Below, piece by piece: positions 17,504 to 25,882 of a stretch of 44,175 nucleotides of DNA (positions within the stretch are counted from its first letter, which is position 1; each line of letters starts with the position of its first letter). The stretch covers positions 1 through 44,175 of the forward strand of contig JAIOQA010000540.1 in the NCBI GenBank assembly GCA_021413675.1. The letters are read 5' to 3'. Made by a program: the position numbers and the translations under genes. Source of the DNA: Deltaproteobacteria bacterium (GTDB lineage: Bacteria > Myxococcota_A > Polyangia > Haliangiales > Haliangiaceae). The notes beneath the pieces are model-generated. The model did not search any database, was not told the origin of the DNA, and saw only the letters and a list, made by a program, of their open reading frames with translations.

Positions 17504-18103
17504 ATGGGCTCGCCGCCGCGCCGCGCCACCTACGCCGACGTGCTGGCAGCACCGGAGCACAAGGTCGCGGAGGTCGTCGATGGCGTGCTGCACTTGAGCC
17601 CGCGACCGGCGTCGCCGCACGCGCGGGCGGCGTCGCGACTCGGCAGTGACCTCGAGGGTCCATTCGATCGCGGTCGCGGCGGCCCCGGCGGGTGGATCCT
17701 CCTCGACGAGCCCGAGCTTCATCTCGGCGACGACATCGTGGTTCCGGATCTCGCCGGATGGCGGCGTGCGCGCATGCCCTCGATCCCGGCGCAGGCGTAC
17801 TTCACGCTCGCGCCGGACTGGATCTGCGAGGTGCTGTCGCCCTCGACCCGCAAGCTCGATCGCGGCGCCAAGCTCGGCGTCTACGCGCGCGCCGGCGTCG
17901 AGCACGCGTGGCTGGTCGATCCGCTCGAGCACACCGTCGAGGTCCTGCGCCGCCAGGACGCGCGCTGGCTGATCCTCGGCGCGTGGAGCGACGACGCCCG
18001 CGTGCGCCTCGAGCCCTTCGACGCGATCGAGCTCGCGCTCGGCGAGCTGTGGGCGGATGTCGACCTGACTCCGGTCGCGCCGACCGAGGGGCGCGCCGGC
18101 TGA
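17504..18103 (+). CDS. Uma2-family (DUF820) endonuclease-like protein
   Basis: Protein of 199 residues of the PD-(D/E)XK-like Uma2 family, which is widespread in cyanobacteria and myxobacteria and has no settled function. Visible family signs are YADVLAAPEHKVAEVVDGVLH at the start, the central acidic motif VVPDLAGWRR, WICEVLSPSTRKLDRGAKL (E and K of the nuclease core) and YARAGVEHAWLVDPLEHTVEVL. I chose the ATG at 17504 over the frame's earlier start because the family begins here and a TATCCT hexamer sits six bases before it. Confidence 0.85.
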   Translation: MGSPPRRATYADVLAAPEHKVAEVVDGVLHLSPRPASPHARAASRLGSDLEGPFDRGRGGPGGWILLDEPELHLGDDIVVPDLAGWRRARMPSIPAQAYFTLAPDWICEVLSPSTRKLDRGAKLGVYARAGVEHAWLVDPLEHTVEVLRRQDARWLILGAWSDDARVRLEPFDAIELALGELWADVDLTPVAPTEGRAG

Positions 18104-18114
18104 CTGGCGTGCGG

Positions 18115-18120
18115 TATCGT
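18115..18120 (+). promoter_or_regulatory. TATCGT -10-like hexamer, 6 bases before ATG
   Basis: TATCGT-N6-ATG with no ribosome site; same geometry as at 17492. Confidence 0.5.
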
Positions 18121-18126
18121 TCCTCG

Positions 18127-18672
18127 ATGGACGGGCAAGCGAGGCCGACCGACTGGACGGCGCTGGCGGTGCAGCTCCGATCCGTCGGCGCTGGCGACGG
18201 GTTCGAGCGCGGCAGCGACACGCTCGCCCGCGCGGCCATCGTGCAGCTGCTCGGCGACGACGCGATGCGCGATGCGGTCGACTTCTACGTGACGCACCGG
18301 CCTGGCTCCGAGCTGGCCCGCAGCGTGTTGTGGCTCCTCCACCCGTGGTCGGCGATGCAGCGCTGTCACGAGATCTTCGCGAGCGACGATGCGGACGTCG
18401 ATGAACGACGATCCGCGGTCGAGCTCCTCCGCGTCGTCGCGGACCGCCGGGTCTTGCCCTGGATCCCGCTCTATCTCGCCGATCCAGACCCGTCGATCCG
18501 GGGACTGGGCATCGGCGTCGTCGATCAGCTCCTCTTCGCGGACCTGATCGAGTTCGAGGATGGCGCCGAAATGATCGCGCACGCATGCGCCGACGAGGAT
18601 CCGCACGTGCGCGAAGCGGCGAACCGGATCCTCGCCGACCGCGAGGAGACCAACTCCGCGCCGGCGCCATGA
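18127..18672 (+). CDS. Helical-repeat (HEAT-like) hypothetical protein
   Basis: Soluble protein of 181 residues made of paired helices, for example DERRSAVELLRVVADRRVLPWIPLYLADPDPSIRGLGIGVVDQLL and DPHVREAANRIL. This is the look of HEAT or PBS-lyase-like repeats used for protein binding. The domain starts at this ATG, which follows a TATCGT hexamer. Its TGA overlaps the ATG of the kinase-family gene, so the two are coupled. The partner is unknown. Confidence 0.7.
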   Translation: MDGQARPTDWTALAVQLRSVGAGDGFERGSDTLARAAIVQLLGDDAMRDAVDFYVTHRPGSELARSVLWLLHPWSAMQRCHEIFASDDADVDERRSAVELLRVVADRRVLPWIPLYLADPDPSIRGLGIGVVDQLLFADLIEFEDGAEMIAHACADEDPHVREAANRILADREETNSAPAP

Positions 18673-19520
18673 CCCCCGCGCTGGCGCGGCGCATCGGTGA
18701 GCGCCTCGGCGCGGCGGTCGCCGACGTGCGCGCGGTGAGCGGCGGCGACATCAACGAGGCGTACGCGGTCACGACCGTCGATCGCCGGATGGTCTTCGCC
18801 AAGGCGAACGCGGCGGCGCCGGTCGGGATGTTTGCGGCCGAGGCGGATGGCCTGGCGTGGCTGGCGGCCGCGGGCGCCGTGCGCGTGCCGGCAGTGATCG
18901 CGGTGGCCGACGACTTCCTCGTCCTCGAGTGGCTGGAGCCCGGCGCGCGGCCCGCGGGCTTCGGCGCGGCGCTCGGTCGCGGGCTGGCGGCGCTGCACGG
19001 CGCGGGCGCGCCCGCGTTCGGGCACAGCCGCGACAACTTCATCGCGATCGTGCCGCAGGCCAACGCGCCGGTCGCCACGTGGGCCGACTTCTGGATCGAT
19101 CGCCGCATCGCGCCGATGATCGAGCGTGCGATCGCGGCGAAGCGCGGGCCGGCGCGCTGGCGCATCGACGCAGAAGGCCTTCGCGAGCGCGTCCGCGAGT
19201 TGCCGGGCGCCGACGAGCCGCCGGCGCGATTGCACGGCGATCTGTGGAGCGGCAACGTCCACGCGACCGGCGGCGCGCCGGCGCTGGTCGACCCGGCGGT
19301 CCACGGTGGTCACCGCGAGGTCGACCTCGCGATGCTCGCGCTCTTCGGCGGGCTCACCGACGACATCACCGACGCCTACGCCGAGCTCCACCCGCTCGCC
19401 GCGGGCTGGCGCGAGCGGCTGGCGCTGTGGCAGCTCTACCCGCTGCTGGTGCACGCCGTGCTGTTCGGCGGCGGCTACGGCGCGCAGGCCGACGCAGTGC
19501 TCCGCCGGTTCGCGCGCTGA
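18669..19520 (+). CDS. Fructosamine-3-kinase family protein
   Basis: Aminoglycoside-phosphotransferase-like fold of 283 residues. The FN3K family phosphorylates sugar adducts on protein amines so that they fall off. Visible signs are the N-terminal SGGDINEAYAV, the nucleotide lysine in MVFAKAN, ADGLAWLAAAGAVRVPAV, the catalytic loop RLHGDLWSGNVH and the metal-site region ALVDPAVHGGHREVDLAM. The length matches the family. The start overlaps the HEAT-like gene's stop (ATGA). The substrate in this organism is inferred from family only. Confidence 0.88.
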   Translation: MTPALARRIGERLGAAVADVRAVSGGDINEAYAVTTVDRRMVFAKANAAAPVGMFAAEADGLAWLAAAGAVRVPAVIAVADDFLVLEWLEPGARPAGFGAALGRGLAALHGAGAPAFGHSRDNFIAIVPQANAPVATWADFWIDRRIAPMIERAIAAKRGPARWRIDAEGLRERVRELPGADEPPARLHGDLWSGNVHATGGAPALVDPAVHGGHREVDLAMLALFGGLTDDITDAYAELHPLAAGWRERLALWQLYPLLVHAVLFGGGYGAQADAVLRRFAR

Positions 19521-19536
19521 GCGGCGAGCGGCGCGG

Positions 19537-19995
19537 CTACTGCGAGAACAGATGCATGACGACGACCACACGGCCGTCGATGGCGATGCCCTGGGCGGTG
19601 ACGTCATCGCTGCGCGCGGCCACGGGCGCCGGCAGGGCGCGCCCTGTCAGGCGACAGCCGTCCGCCTCGGGCAGGCAGCGCGCGCGGAGCGCCAGCGGCA
19701 GGAGCAGGTCCGCGACCGATGCGGGCAGCGTGAGCGCGTCGACTCCGGTGGAGGGCGGGCAGGTCGCGTCGAGCACCGCGAACAGCGTGTAGGGCTTGTC
19801 GGGCGTCTCGAGCAGGCGATCCTGCTCGAACACCGGGACCGCTACCCAGCTCGCGCTCGCGGCGGCGCACGGCAGCTCGATGCGCCGGCCGATCGGCGCG
19901 AGATCGTCGCGCACCTCAAGCCGGTCGCCACCGCTGCAGGCAATCGTCAGCGCGCCGGCCAGCCACGCCCCCGTGAAAGCGCGGACCTTGCGCAT
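19537..19995 (-). CDS. Hypothetical lipoprotein
   Basis: Protein of 152 residues with a signal peptide and a likely lipobox ending at the Cys of ALTIACSGG. The mature chain has cysteines at PCAAA, TCPPS, RCLPE and GCRLT, probably two disulfides. No family recognised. TACGCC stands seven bases before the ATG and no ribosome site is seen. It converges with the kinase-family gene. Confidence 0.65.
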   Translation of the reverse strand: MRKVRAFTGAWLAGALTIACSGGDRLEVRDDLAPIGRRIELPCAAASASWVAVPVFEQDRLLETPDKPYTLFAVLDATCPPSTGVDALTLPASVADLLLPLALRARCLPEADGCRLTGRALPAPVAARSDDVTAQGIAIDGRVVVVMHLFSQ

Positions 19996-20002
19996 GCCGC
20001 AG

Positions 20003-20008
20003 GGCGTA
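20003..20008 (-). promoter_or_regulatory. TACGCC hexamer, 7 bases before ATG
   Basis: TACGCC-N7-ATG on the minus strand; a weak member of the leaderless-promoter pattern. Confidence 0.35.
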
Positions 20009-20104
20009 ACACGCGCTCGCGAGGTGGGCCAGCGGCGAGCTCGCCCCCACGGTCGCGGTGCCGAACCTTGCCCGTACGGGCGATCCGGCGCGCGAGCGAC
20101 GCGG

Positions 20105-20257
20105 TTACTCGCGCCTGGCGGGTTCGTCGGTGCGCTTGCGCCCGGCGGTGAGCGCGGCCTGATCGAGGCGGCGCACCAGCGTCAGGTGATACAGCACGAC
20201 CACCGACCCCACCGCGAGCTCGGCGAACGCGCCTGGCAACTTCCACAACGTCGACAT
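20105..20257 (-). CDS. Small single-pass membrane protein
   Basis: Protein of 50 residues with one hydrophobic segment (AFAELAVGSVVVLYHLTLV) and a basic tail (RRLDQAALTAGRKRTDEPARRE), which suggests the C-terminus lies in the cytoplasm. An AGGGGGG site six bases before the ATG supports this start; the frame is open further upstream but without a better site. No family recognised. Confidence 0.55.
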   Translation of the reverse strand: MSTLWKLPGAFAELAVGSVVVLYHLTLVRRLDQAALTAGRKRTDEPARRE

Positions 20258-20481
20258 TCGGCCCCCCTGATCGGCACCACTCGCTGCTCGACTGTCGAGC
20301 GACCGCGATGGCATCAGGGCTACCTTGGGCTCGGGGCCGCGATCGCTCAAGCGCGACGTCGCGAGATCCACCCGCGCGGTGCAGCTTTCCACCGTCGCTG
20401 TGCCCTCCCGCGGGATGCGCGGCGCGTCATGCGATCGGGCTGCGATCGCGCATACCGCGACCGCAGAAACAGAACCTGTGA

Positions 20482-20497
20482 GCAGCGATTGCGCTGC
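20482..20497 (-). terminator. Terminator hairpin after thioredoxin-like gene
   Basis: GCAGCG-N4-CGCTGC begins four bases past the stop codon. In the minus direction it is followed shortly by a T-rich stretch (ttctgtttctg), as expected for an intrinsic terminator. Confidence 0.6.
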
Positions 20498-20500
20498 GAG

Positions 20501-20935
20501 TCATTTCTGTCGCGCCGCCGCCGCATTCTTCGCCATGGTGATCGCGGCGCCGATCTCCGCATCGGTGCTGGCGACCGTCACCTGACCGAGGCTGCGCTTG
20601 GTCTTCGCGTCGAAGAAATACAGCACGCCAGTCGCGGTGTACGGCGCCATCGCGCGCCTCACGCCCGCGGCGTCGAGCGCGGCGGCGCTGTGCTTCGCGG
20701 TCTCTTCGCTGGTGAGATCGTTGATCACGAGCTGCAGCGCGCCGTCGGTGTTGGCGGCCATCACCGCCTTGCCGGCGCGCTCGCCGTGGGTCTTGCAGAC
20801 CGAGCACCAGTCGGCGCGATTGACGACGGTGATCACGGTCGGCCTGGTGTCGGCGTGCGCCGAGGATGTGACGGAGGCCACGAGGCCAAGGACGACGAGC
20901 AGGACAAGGGCGCGGGCCCAGCGGGACGGATTCAC
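20501..20935 (-). CDS. Exported thioredoxin-like protein
   Basis: Protein of 144 residues with a signal peptide (to about SSAHA) and a thioredoxin-like fold. The redox motif WCSVC (Cys44, Cys47) follows a beta strand, ITVVNRAD. A later proline-type loop, ATGVLYFFDAKTKRSLGQV, is in the expected place. It probably acts in the periplasm as a disulfide reductase or oxidase. The GTG start has GGAG upstream. The gene at 21020 lies 84 bases upstream on the same strand and may be co-transcribed. Confidence 0.78.
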   Translation of the reverse strand: MNPSRWARALVLLVVLGLVASVTSSAHADTRPTVITVVNRADWCSVCKTHGERAGKAVMAANTDGALQLVINDLTSEETAKHSAAALDAAGVRRAMAPYTATGVLYFFDAKTKRSLGQVTVASTDAEIGAAITMAKNAAAARQK

Positions 20936-21019
20936 GTTCGACTCCTGTGCGTTGGTGAGTTCGAACGGAGAAGTCCGGCCGGGCGCGCGAGGATTCGCGA
21001 GATCGACAGACCTGCGCGA

Positions 21020-21778
21020 TCAGTTCAGGGCGAGGCGCGTGCGCTCGAGGCGGGCGCGGGTCTGCGCGAGATGCGTGAGGGACTTGCACTGCACGCGCAT
21101 CGCGGCGCGGCGATCGGCCGGCACGATCGCGTCGGTGGAGCGCTGGCACGCCGCGAGATCGCCCTGCGTCAGCGCGCGCGTCATGCCCGCGAGCACGACG
21201 CCGTCGCCGTCGAGGCCGGCGACCAGCGCGTCGGCATCGGCGGTGTCGGGCTGGGCATACATCCACAGCCACTGCGCGTGGTCGGCGGCGATCACCGCGC
21301 CGACGTCGGCGACCTCGGCCTGGGCGAGCAGCTCGCGCCGGGTCGCGCGATCGAACGCCGCGGGCTCGGCATCGAGGAGGTCGAGCACGTCGCGCACGAC
21401 CGAGGCGCCGAGCAGCCCGCCGAGCAGCCGCTCGCGGCGCGGCAGCTCGCGCGCGGTCGACAGGGCGCGCTCGAGCGCCCGGCGCGCGCCGGTGGGATCT
21501 CCCGTCGCGAGCGCGGCGCGCGCGTCGTCGAGGAGCGCCCGCGCCGATGTGACCTGCGCGATGGCGCCGCTGTGCCGAGTTGCAGGCTGGCATACCGCGG
21601 CGTCCTGGTTGCCGGGCTGGCGCTGCGCCTCGAGGCAGAGTGCGTCGAGGCGGGCGCGCGTGTCGGGAGGCAGCGCGCCGGAGCTGCCCACGCGGCGCAC
21701 GGCGATGATCGTGATCAGCGCGACGAGCGCGAGCGCGAGCGGGGCGAAGCGGCGAGGACGAACGAGCGGCATCTTCAT
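21020..21778 (-). CDS. Membrane-anchored hypothetical protein
   Basis: Protein of 252 residues with one N-terminal transmembrane segment (FAPLALALVALITIIAV) and a helical, Ala/Arg-rich remainder with four cysteines. The helices have a tetratricopeptide-like look but no clear repeat. No family recognised. I chose the ATG at 21778 because the membrane segment then follows a short basic start; an ATG at 21805 would add nine residues. It lies upstream of the thioredoxin-like gene on the same strand. Confidence 0.6.
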   Translation of the reverse strand: MKMPLVRPRRFAPLALALVALITIIAVRRVGSSGALPPDTRARLDALCLEAQRQPGNQDAAVCQPATRHSGAIAQVTSARALLDDARAALATGDPTGARRALERALSTARELPRRERLLGGLLGASVVRDVLDLLDAEPAAFDRATRRELLAQAEVADVGAVIAADHAQWLWMYAQPDTADADALVAGLDGDGVVLAGMTRALTQGDLAACQRSTDAIVPADRRAAMRVQCKSLTHLAQTRARLERTRLALN

Positions 21779-22005
21779 GATGCCGGGTGCTAGAGCAAGG
21801 CGCATACCCGGGCGTGCTCACCGCAACGCCCAGGAGAAAATGCCCCGGCTTCCTCGACGAGGAACGGCTCGCTTCACCGATCCGGAACGAGTTTTTCTTT
21901 CACAAACACACCCGGCATTCTCGCGACTCGCGGCGCGCCAGCGCGTCGTCGGTGGCCTGCGCGCGATGACATCCTGTCATCGGCGCCGCGTCGGCGAGGC
22001 GCGTG

Positions 22006-22752
22006 TCAGTTCTCCACCAGGATCACGCCGCACTCGGGCGACGCGTTGAACGAGATCGTGATCGCGTCGTCGACCGGCGCGCCCGCGAACGTGCCGGAGA
22101 CGGTCACGGCGAGCGTGCCCTTCGACGGGACCGTGCAGCCCGACGCGAGGCCGATGCCGTCGAACGCGAGGTGCCCGCTGTAGACGTTGCCGGGCGTGTT
22201 CTCGCCGAAGTCGAGGCCGCCGTCGAGCGCGGTGGGATCGTCGGTGGGGCCGGTCAGCGCGAAGTCGAAGGTGACCGTGCGCTGCGGGCAGCCGGTGCCG
22301 GTCATCGCGACCGAGCCGGTGTAGCGGGTGCCGGCGCCCTCGGCGGCGCTGGTCGCGCTGCCGTTGACGAGGCAGGTCTGGCCGGCGACCGGGACCTCGC
22401 AGTCGGTGGCGGTGATCGCGTTGCCCTCGGCGACGATGCACGCGGGCGCGGGCGCGCTGGCGGCCCAGGCGATCCGCGCGGTGGTGGCCGGCCCGGCGCC
22501 GGTCAGCCGCACGAACTGATCGAGCACCATCGCGTCCGCGAGATCATCGCTGGTCGCGGTCGTGGGGTCGGCGATCACGCCGGCGATCGCGCCGGTCTGC
22601 GCGAACAGATCGGCGAGCGCGTCGCGCTGCGCGCTGTCGAGCTTGTCGGCGGTGGCGGCGTGGAGCAGATCGCAGCCGCCGAGGGCGAGCGCGATCGCCG
22701 CGGCGGCGAACAACGCGCGGCGCGAAGAAGGGAGGGTGGGAGGCGTGGGCAT
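22006..22752 (-). CDS. Hypothetical lipoprotein
   Basis: Protein of 248 residues. After a basic start there is a hydrophobic segment ending in the lipobox LGGC. The mature part has a short helical region and then beta-rich sequence with several cysteines (ACIVAE, DCEVPV, TCLVNG, GCPQRT, SGCTVP, ECGVIL). No family recognised. The ATG at 22752 has GAGGA just upstream. A TAGGTT hexamer at 22826-22831 could be the promoter, giving a normal leader here. Confidence 0.65.
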   Translation of the reverse strand: MPTPPTLPSSRRALFAAAAIALALGGCDLLHAATADKLDSAQRDALADLFAQTGAIAGVIADPTTATSDDLADAMVLDQFVRLTGAGPATTARIAWAASAPAPACIVAEGNAITATDCEVPVAGQTCLVNGSATSAAEGAGTRYTGSVAMTGTGCPQRTVTFDFALTGPTDDPTALDGGLDFGENTPGNVYSGHLAFDGIGLASGCTVPSKGTLAVTVSGTFAGAPVDDAITISFNASPECGVILVEN

Positions 22753-22922
22753 CGGATCCTCGGCGAGTGGGACGCGGCCGGCCTCGCGCCGGTCGCAGAG
22801 GCCGCGGCGCGGCCCCGTCGAGATCAACCTAGGCGCACCCCGCGATCGCCACTACTCGTGTCCGATTGCCGATGGATCTGCGGGAGATGCGCGCCGCGCG
22901 GCGGTCGATCGAGCGCCCGCGC

Positions 22923-23942
22923 TCACATCTTGCGGCGGGGCGCAACGAGGCGCTTGACGTGACCGCGCAGCCAGGTGTGGCCGGGGTCGGCGTGGACGCG
23001 ATCGTGCCAGACCACCGCGGTGTGATCGATCGCGAGCGCGACCGGCGGCGCGAGGGCCTCGAGCCCGAGCTCGGGCGCGGCCGCGGCGTGCAGCGTGCGC
23101 GGGCAGGTCACGACCAGGTCGCTGCGCGCGACCACGAACGCGGCGGCGAGGAAGTGCTGGACCCGCACGACCACGTTGCGCGCGCGGCCCATGCGCTCGA
23201 GCGCGGCGTCGACCAGGCCGCCCGGCGCGCCGCGTGGCGCGACCAGCACGTGGCCGAGCTCGAGGTAATGCGCGAGCGTGAGGCGACCGAAGGTCGCCGG
23301 CTCAGGGTCCGGATGAGATCGGACTGCGCGTCCTCGCGCGGGCCGATCGATCGAAGAGGACCGGGAAGCGAAAGCTTCGCGGGCTCCGAGGCGGCGGCCG
23401 AGGCGATGGCCGCGCCGCGCGAGCACGACGAACGGCTCGGGCGCGAGCGGCATGCGCCGCAGCGACGCCGCGACCATGAACGCCGGCAGGAACGCGAGGT
23501 CGGCGGTGCCGGTCTCGAGCCGCGCGGCGTAGTCGGCCTCGGCGCGCTCGACCGCCCACGTGACGCCCGGTGCCTCGGCGGCGGTGGCGGCGACCAAGGT
23601 CGGGATCGCGAGCGCCTCGACGAGATCGTTGCCGAGGATCGTGAAGCGCCGGGTCGAGGTCGCGGGCGCGAACGGCGCGGCGGCGCGGACCGCGGCGCGC
23701 AGCTCGCCCAGCGCGTGGGCCAGCGGCGCCTGGATCGCGAGCGCGCGCGGTGTGGCGAACATGAGCGGGCGACCGGGCACCAGCAGCGCGTCGCCGAAGT
23801 GCGCGCGCAGCCGGGCCAGGCGCTGGCTCGCCGCGCTCTGCGTGATGCCGAGCTTCGCGGCGGTGCGGGTGACGTGGCGCTCGCGCAGCAGCACGTCGAG
23901 GGCGCGCAACAGCTCGAGATCGTCGGGCAGGTCGACCGTCAT
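22923..23942 (-). CDS. LysR-family transcriptional regulator carrying an in-frame 109-bp repeat
   Basis: DNA-binding regulator of 339 residues, longer than the usual 300 or so. The helix-turn-helix is at about 18-60 (HVTRTAAKLGITQSAASQRL), followed by a substrate-binding domain. Between RRGHRLGRRLG and LTLAHYLELGHVLV, which belong together in this family, lie about 34 extra residues (SSIDRPARGRAVRSHPDPEP and neighbours). They are encoded by a copy of the repeat at 25883. The insertion keeps the frame but falls inside the effector domain, so activity may be changed. The gene is divergent from the barrel at 24013, its likely target. Confidence 0.88.
   Translation of the reverse strand: MTVDLPDDLELLRALDVLLRERHVTRTAAKLGITQSAASQRLARLRAHFGDALLVPGRPLMFATPRALAIQAPLAHALGELRAAVRAAAPFAPATSTRRFTILGNDLVEALAIPTLVAATAAEAPGVTWAVERAEADYAARLETGTADLAFLPAFMVAASLRRMPLAPEPFVVLARRGHRLGRRLGAREAFASRSSSIDRPARGRAVRSHPDPEPATFGRLTLAHYLELGHVLVAPRGAPGGLVDAALERMGRARNVVVRVQHFLAAAFVVARSDLVVTCPRTLHAAAAPELGLEALAPPVALAIDHTAVVWHDRVHADPGHTWLRGHVKRLVAPRRKM
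23279..23387 (-). repeat. Structured dispersed repeat, copy A, inside the LysR gene
   Basis: About 109 bp, roughly 85 percent identical by eye to 25883-25990 (opposite strand). It starts with GAAGC-TTTC-GCTTC inside a longer imperfect stem, passes TCGATCGATCGGCCC, and ends with the hairpin GGCGACC-TTC-GGTCGCC. It is read in frame through the regulator. CGCCTC occurs at both edges and may be a short target duplication. Confidence 0.85.
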
Positions 23943-23948
23943 TAGCCG

Positions 23949-23986
23949 GGATTATGCCCGCTATGCGGAAGCGCTGTTTCCCTAAT
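23949..23986. promoter_or_regulatory. Divergent LysR / barrel promoter region
   Basis: The gap of 70 bases (23943-24012) is locally AT-rich. TAATCC (23954-23949, minus) stands six bases before the LysR ATG. TAATCA at 23983-23988 may serve the + barrel gene with a leader of about 20 bases. ATTAG at 23941-23945 and CTAAT at 23982-23986 form an inverted repeat that could be a regulator site. Confidence 0.45.
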
Positions 23987-24012
23987 CATCAGCGCGCAGC
24001 GAGAGTGAGCCC

Positions 24013-24645
24013 ATGAACGCCAACCTCCTCCGCCTCGCGCTCCTCGTCGCCATCACCTCGGTCCCCGCGCTCGCCGCCGCCGACGAGCCCGCGCCGCCGC
24101 GCCCGCGCGTGGCGCAAACGCGCTACCCGACGCGCGCCAGCGTCATGATGGGCCTCAACCAGTGGGTGCTGTTCGGCGGCGGCAACGTCGCCGCGCAGGT
24201 CGCGCACGGCCGCTGGGTCGTCGAGTACTCGCACGGACAGGCGCTCGACTTCGGCAAGATCGGCGCGATCGCGCTGACGTCCGCCGAGCGCGACGCGGGC
24301 GTGAACGTCGAGCAGCGCTGGACCACCGGCGGCGGCTTCGGGTTCCGGATCACGCCCAACCTGCACGTGCTGGTCGAGCTCAAGCTGCACCACTACGAGA
24401 TCACCGGCGCCGACGCGAACCAGCGCGCGGGCTACACCTCGTTCACCGTCGGGCCCGGCGTGTTCTACGACCTCTACCTGTACAAGGGCCTGTTCATCCA
24501 GCCGAGCCTGCGCTGGTGGCCGACGGTCGCGTCGAGCTACACCGCGACCGCGTTCACGCGCGACGACGGCACCGTGTACCAGCACGCGCGGCACGAGCTC
24601 CCGCCGTTCGTGAACGTCAACGTCGGCTACACGTTCGGGCGCTGA
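24013..24645 (+). CDS. Outer-membrane beta-barrel protein
   Basis: Protein of 210 residues with a signal peptide (MNANLLRLALLVAITSVPALAAADE). The rest alternates in strands with many aromatic residues (NQWVLFGGG, RWVVEYSHG, FGFRITPNLHVLVELKLHHYEI, GVFYDLYLYKGLFIQPSLRWWP). The end NVGYTFGR has the usual terminal beta-signal look, though not a final Phe. Divergent from the LysR gene and probably controlled by it. Function unknown. Confidence 0.72.
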   Translation: MNANLLRLALLVAITSVPALAAADEPAPPRPRVAQTRYPTRASVMMGLNQWVLFGGGNVAAQVAHGRWVVEYSHGQALDFGKIGAIALTSAERDAGVNVEQRWTTGGGFGFRITPNLHVLVELKLHHYEITGADANQRAGYTSFTVGPGVFYDLYLYKGLFIQPSLRWWPTVASSYTATAFTRDDGTVYQHARHELPPFVNVNVGYTFGR

Positions 24646-24664
24646 GCGCCTGCGAGCGTCTTGC

Positions 24665-24952
24665 CTATCGCAGCGTGGTCGCCGCGGGCCCGGTGGCGGC
24701 CTCGAGGCGCTGGATGCGCGCGCGCTCGGCGGCGAGCAGCTCGTTGGTCTGCTGGACGGCGGCATCGGCGCGGGCGCGCTCCGCCGCGGTCTCGGCCCTG
24801 GCGGCGGCGAGCTGGGTGCGGGTGCGCCCGAGATCGTCGCGGCACGAGCTCGACGCCGACGGCTTCGCGTCCGCGGTGCCCGAGCGGCTCGCTCCGACGA
24901 ACCAGCCAGCAGCGAACACGGCGGCGATCAGCAACGGGCGGGTGAAGCGCAT
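24665..24952 (-). CDS. Small membrane-anchored coiled-coil protein
   Basis: Protein of 95 residues. A basic start and one transmembrane segment (PLLIAAVFAAGWFVGA) are followed by a heptad-rich helix of about 45 residues (the TQLAAARAETAAERARADAA region), likely a coiled coil outside the membrane. Family unknown. TAGGCT lies six bases before the ATG with no ribosome site. Confidence 0.6.
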   Translation of the reverse strand: MRFTRPLLIAAVFAAGWFVGASRSGTADAKPSASSSCRDDLGRTRTQLAAARAETAAERARADAAVQQTNELLAAERARIQRLEAATGPAATTLR

Positions 24953-24958
24953 GCATCG

Positions 24959-24964
24959 AGCCTA
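24959..24964 (-). promoter_or_regulatory. TAGGCT -10-like hexamer, 6 bases before ATG
   Basis: TAGGCT-N6-ATG on the minus strand, the same hexamer and spacing as before the universal stress protein gene at 31041. Confidence 0.5.
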
Positions 24965-25310
24965 CGGCAGACCGCGCGCGAGGTGGAAAAACTTCAAACG
25001 CCGGTTCGTTCGGGTGAGGCACCTCACGCGATCGCGAGGTCGTGATCGCCCGCATCCCCGACGGTAGCGATGGGCAGAGCGCGGCGCACGCTGGCTCCGC
25101 GACGCGATCGCGGTCCCCGGCGTGTCACGGTCGAGATGCCCCGGTGGGTGCGCGCGCGTTGAGCGGTCGGTGCGCGCGTGCCCGTCGGTGGCGCTTCGAG
25201 GTGGCGCTTCGAGGTGAACGAACCTGCGAAGCGTGAGATCCGCAGGATGCGGCGCGCAACCGTGGCCAGGCACGGTCGAGACGTGGACCATGTCGACCTG
25301 TGGTGCGCGG
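24965..25310. other. Intergenic region with small repeats
   Basis: No gene seen between two divergent genes. It holds a palindrome GTGAGG-CA-CCTCAC (25014-25027), a perfect 13-bp tandem duplication GTGGCGCTTCGAG (25188-25213), and a repeated GGTGCGCGCG motif. An AT-richer patch at 24984-24998 may belong to the minus-strand promoter. Confidence 0.45.
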
Positions 25311-25859
25311 ATGACACGAACGCTCGGGCTGCTCGCTGTGACCGGCGCGATCCTCGCGTGCGCCCCCGCCGCGCGCGCCGGTGAGCCGCGCCCGCTGTCC
25401 GCGCGCGTGGTGCGGTCGGGTGTCGATCTCGCGGCCGCGGTCGACGGCCGCTGGGGCGCCATCACGCATTTCACGCCCGCGTTCCGCGCGGGCTACACCT
25501 TCGGTCGCGATCAGGTCGGCCTCGCGATCGGCGGCGAGTTCCGCCTGTTCGAGGCCTTCTCCTTCAAGACGCCGCACGTCCGCTCGCGGGTGACCGAGAC
25601 CCGCGTCTACGCGCGGGTCGTGGTGCGCGACGGGCTGTTCGCGATGTACGCCGGCGGCGCGGTCGGCGCGACGCAGAGCCCGAGCCGCACGGCCTTCGCC
25701 GCGGGGACCGAGACGTACGCGGCCGGCGCGCTCCAGGTCGGCGCCGCGCTGCACGTCGGGCCGCGGGTCGGCGCCGAGGTCGGCGCCGAGCTCGAGGCCA
25801 CCGCCTTCGACGGGTCGCAGCGGATCTCGGCGCGGGTCGGCGCGTTCGCGCGCTTCTGA
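25311..25859 (+). CDS. Second small outer-membrane beta-barrel protein
   Basis: Protein of 182 residues with a signal peptide (MTRTLGLLAVTGAILACAPAARA). The mature part is strand-rich and Gly/aromatic-rich (GRWGAITHFTPAFRAGYTFG, VGLAIGGEFRLFEAFSF, ALQVGAALHVGPRVGAEVG) and ends VGAFARF with a terminal Phe, typical of barrels. I chose the ATG at 25311 because the signal peptide begins there; the frame is open further upstream but codes for nothing recognisable. Function unknown. Confidence 0.65.
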   Translation: MTRTLGLLAVTGAILACAPAARAGEPRPLSARVVRSGVDLAAAVDGRWGAITHFTPAFRAGYTFGRDQVGLAIGGEFRLFEAFSFKTPHVRSRVTETRVYARVVVRDGLFAMYAGGAVGATQSPSRTAFAAGTETYAAGALQVGAALHVGPRVGAEVGAELEATAFDGSQRISARVGAFARF

Positions 25860-25882
25860 CGATCCGCCGTCCGCCGCGCGTC

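Noticed and set aside
22923..23942. LysR gene as a pseudogene because of its extra 34 residues
   Set aside because: The frame is intact from start to stop and both flanking halves keep normal family sequence, so I call it a coding gene with an insertion.
25188..25213. Perfect 13-bp tandem duplication as a regulatory iteron
   Set aside because: Only two units and no matching site elsewhere in the window; probably a small local duplication.
25003..25224. Distant inverted repeat GGTTCGTTC / GAACGAACC as ends of a small mobile element
   Set aside because: Only nine bases, no target duplication and no conserved body between them; chance is likely.
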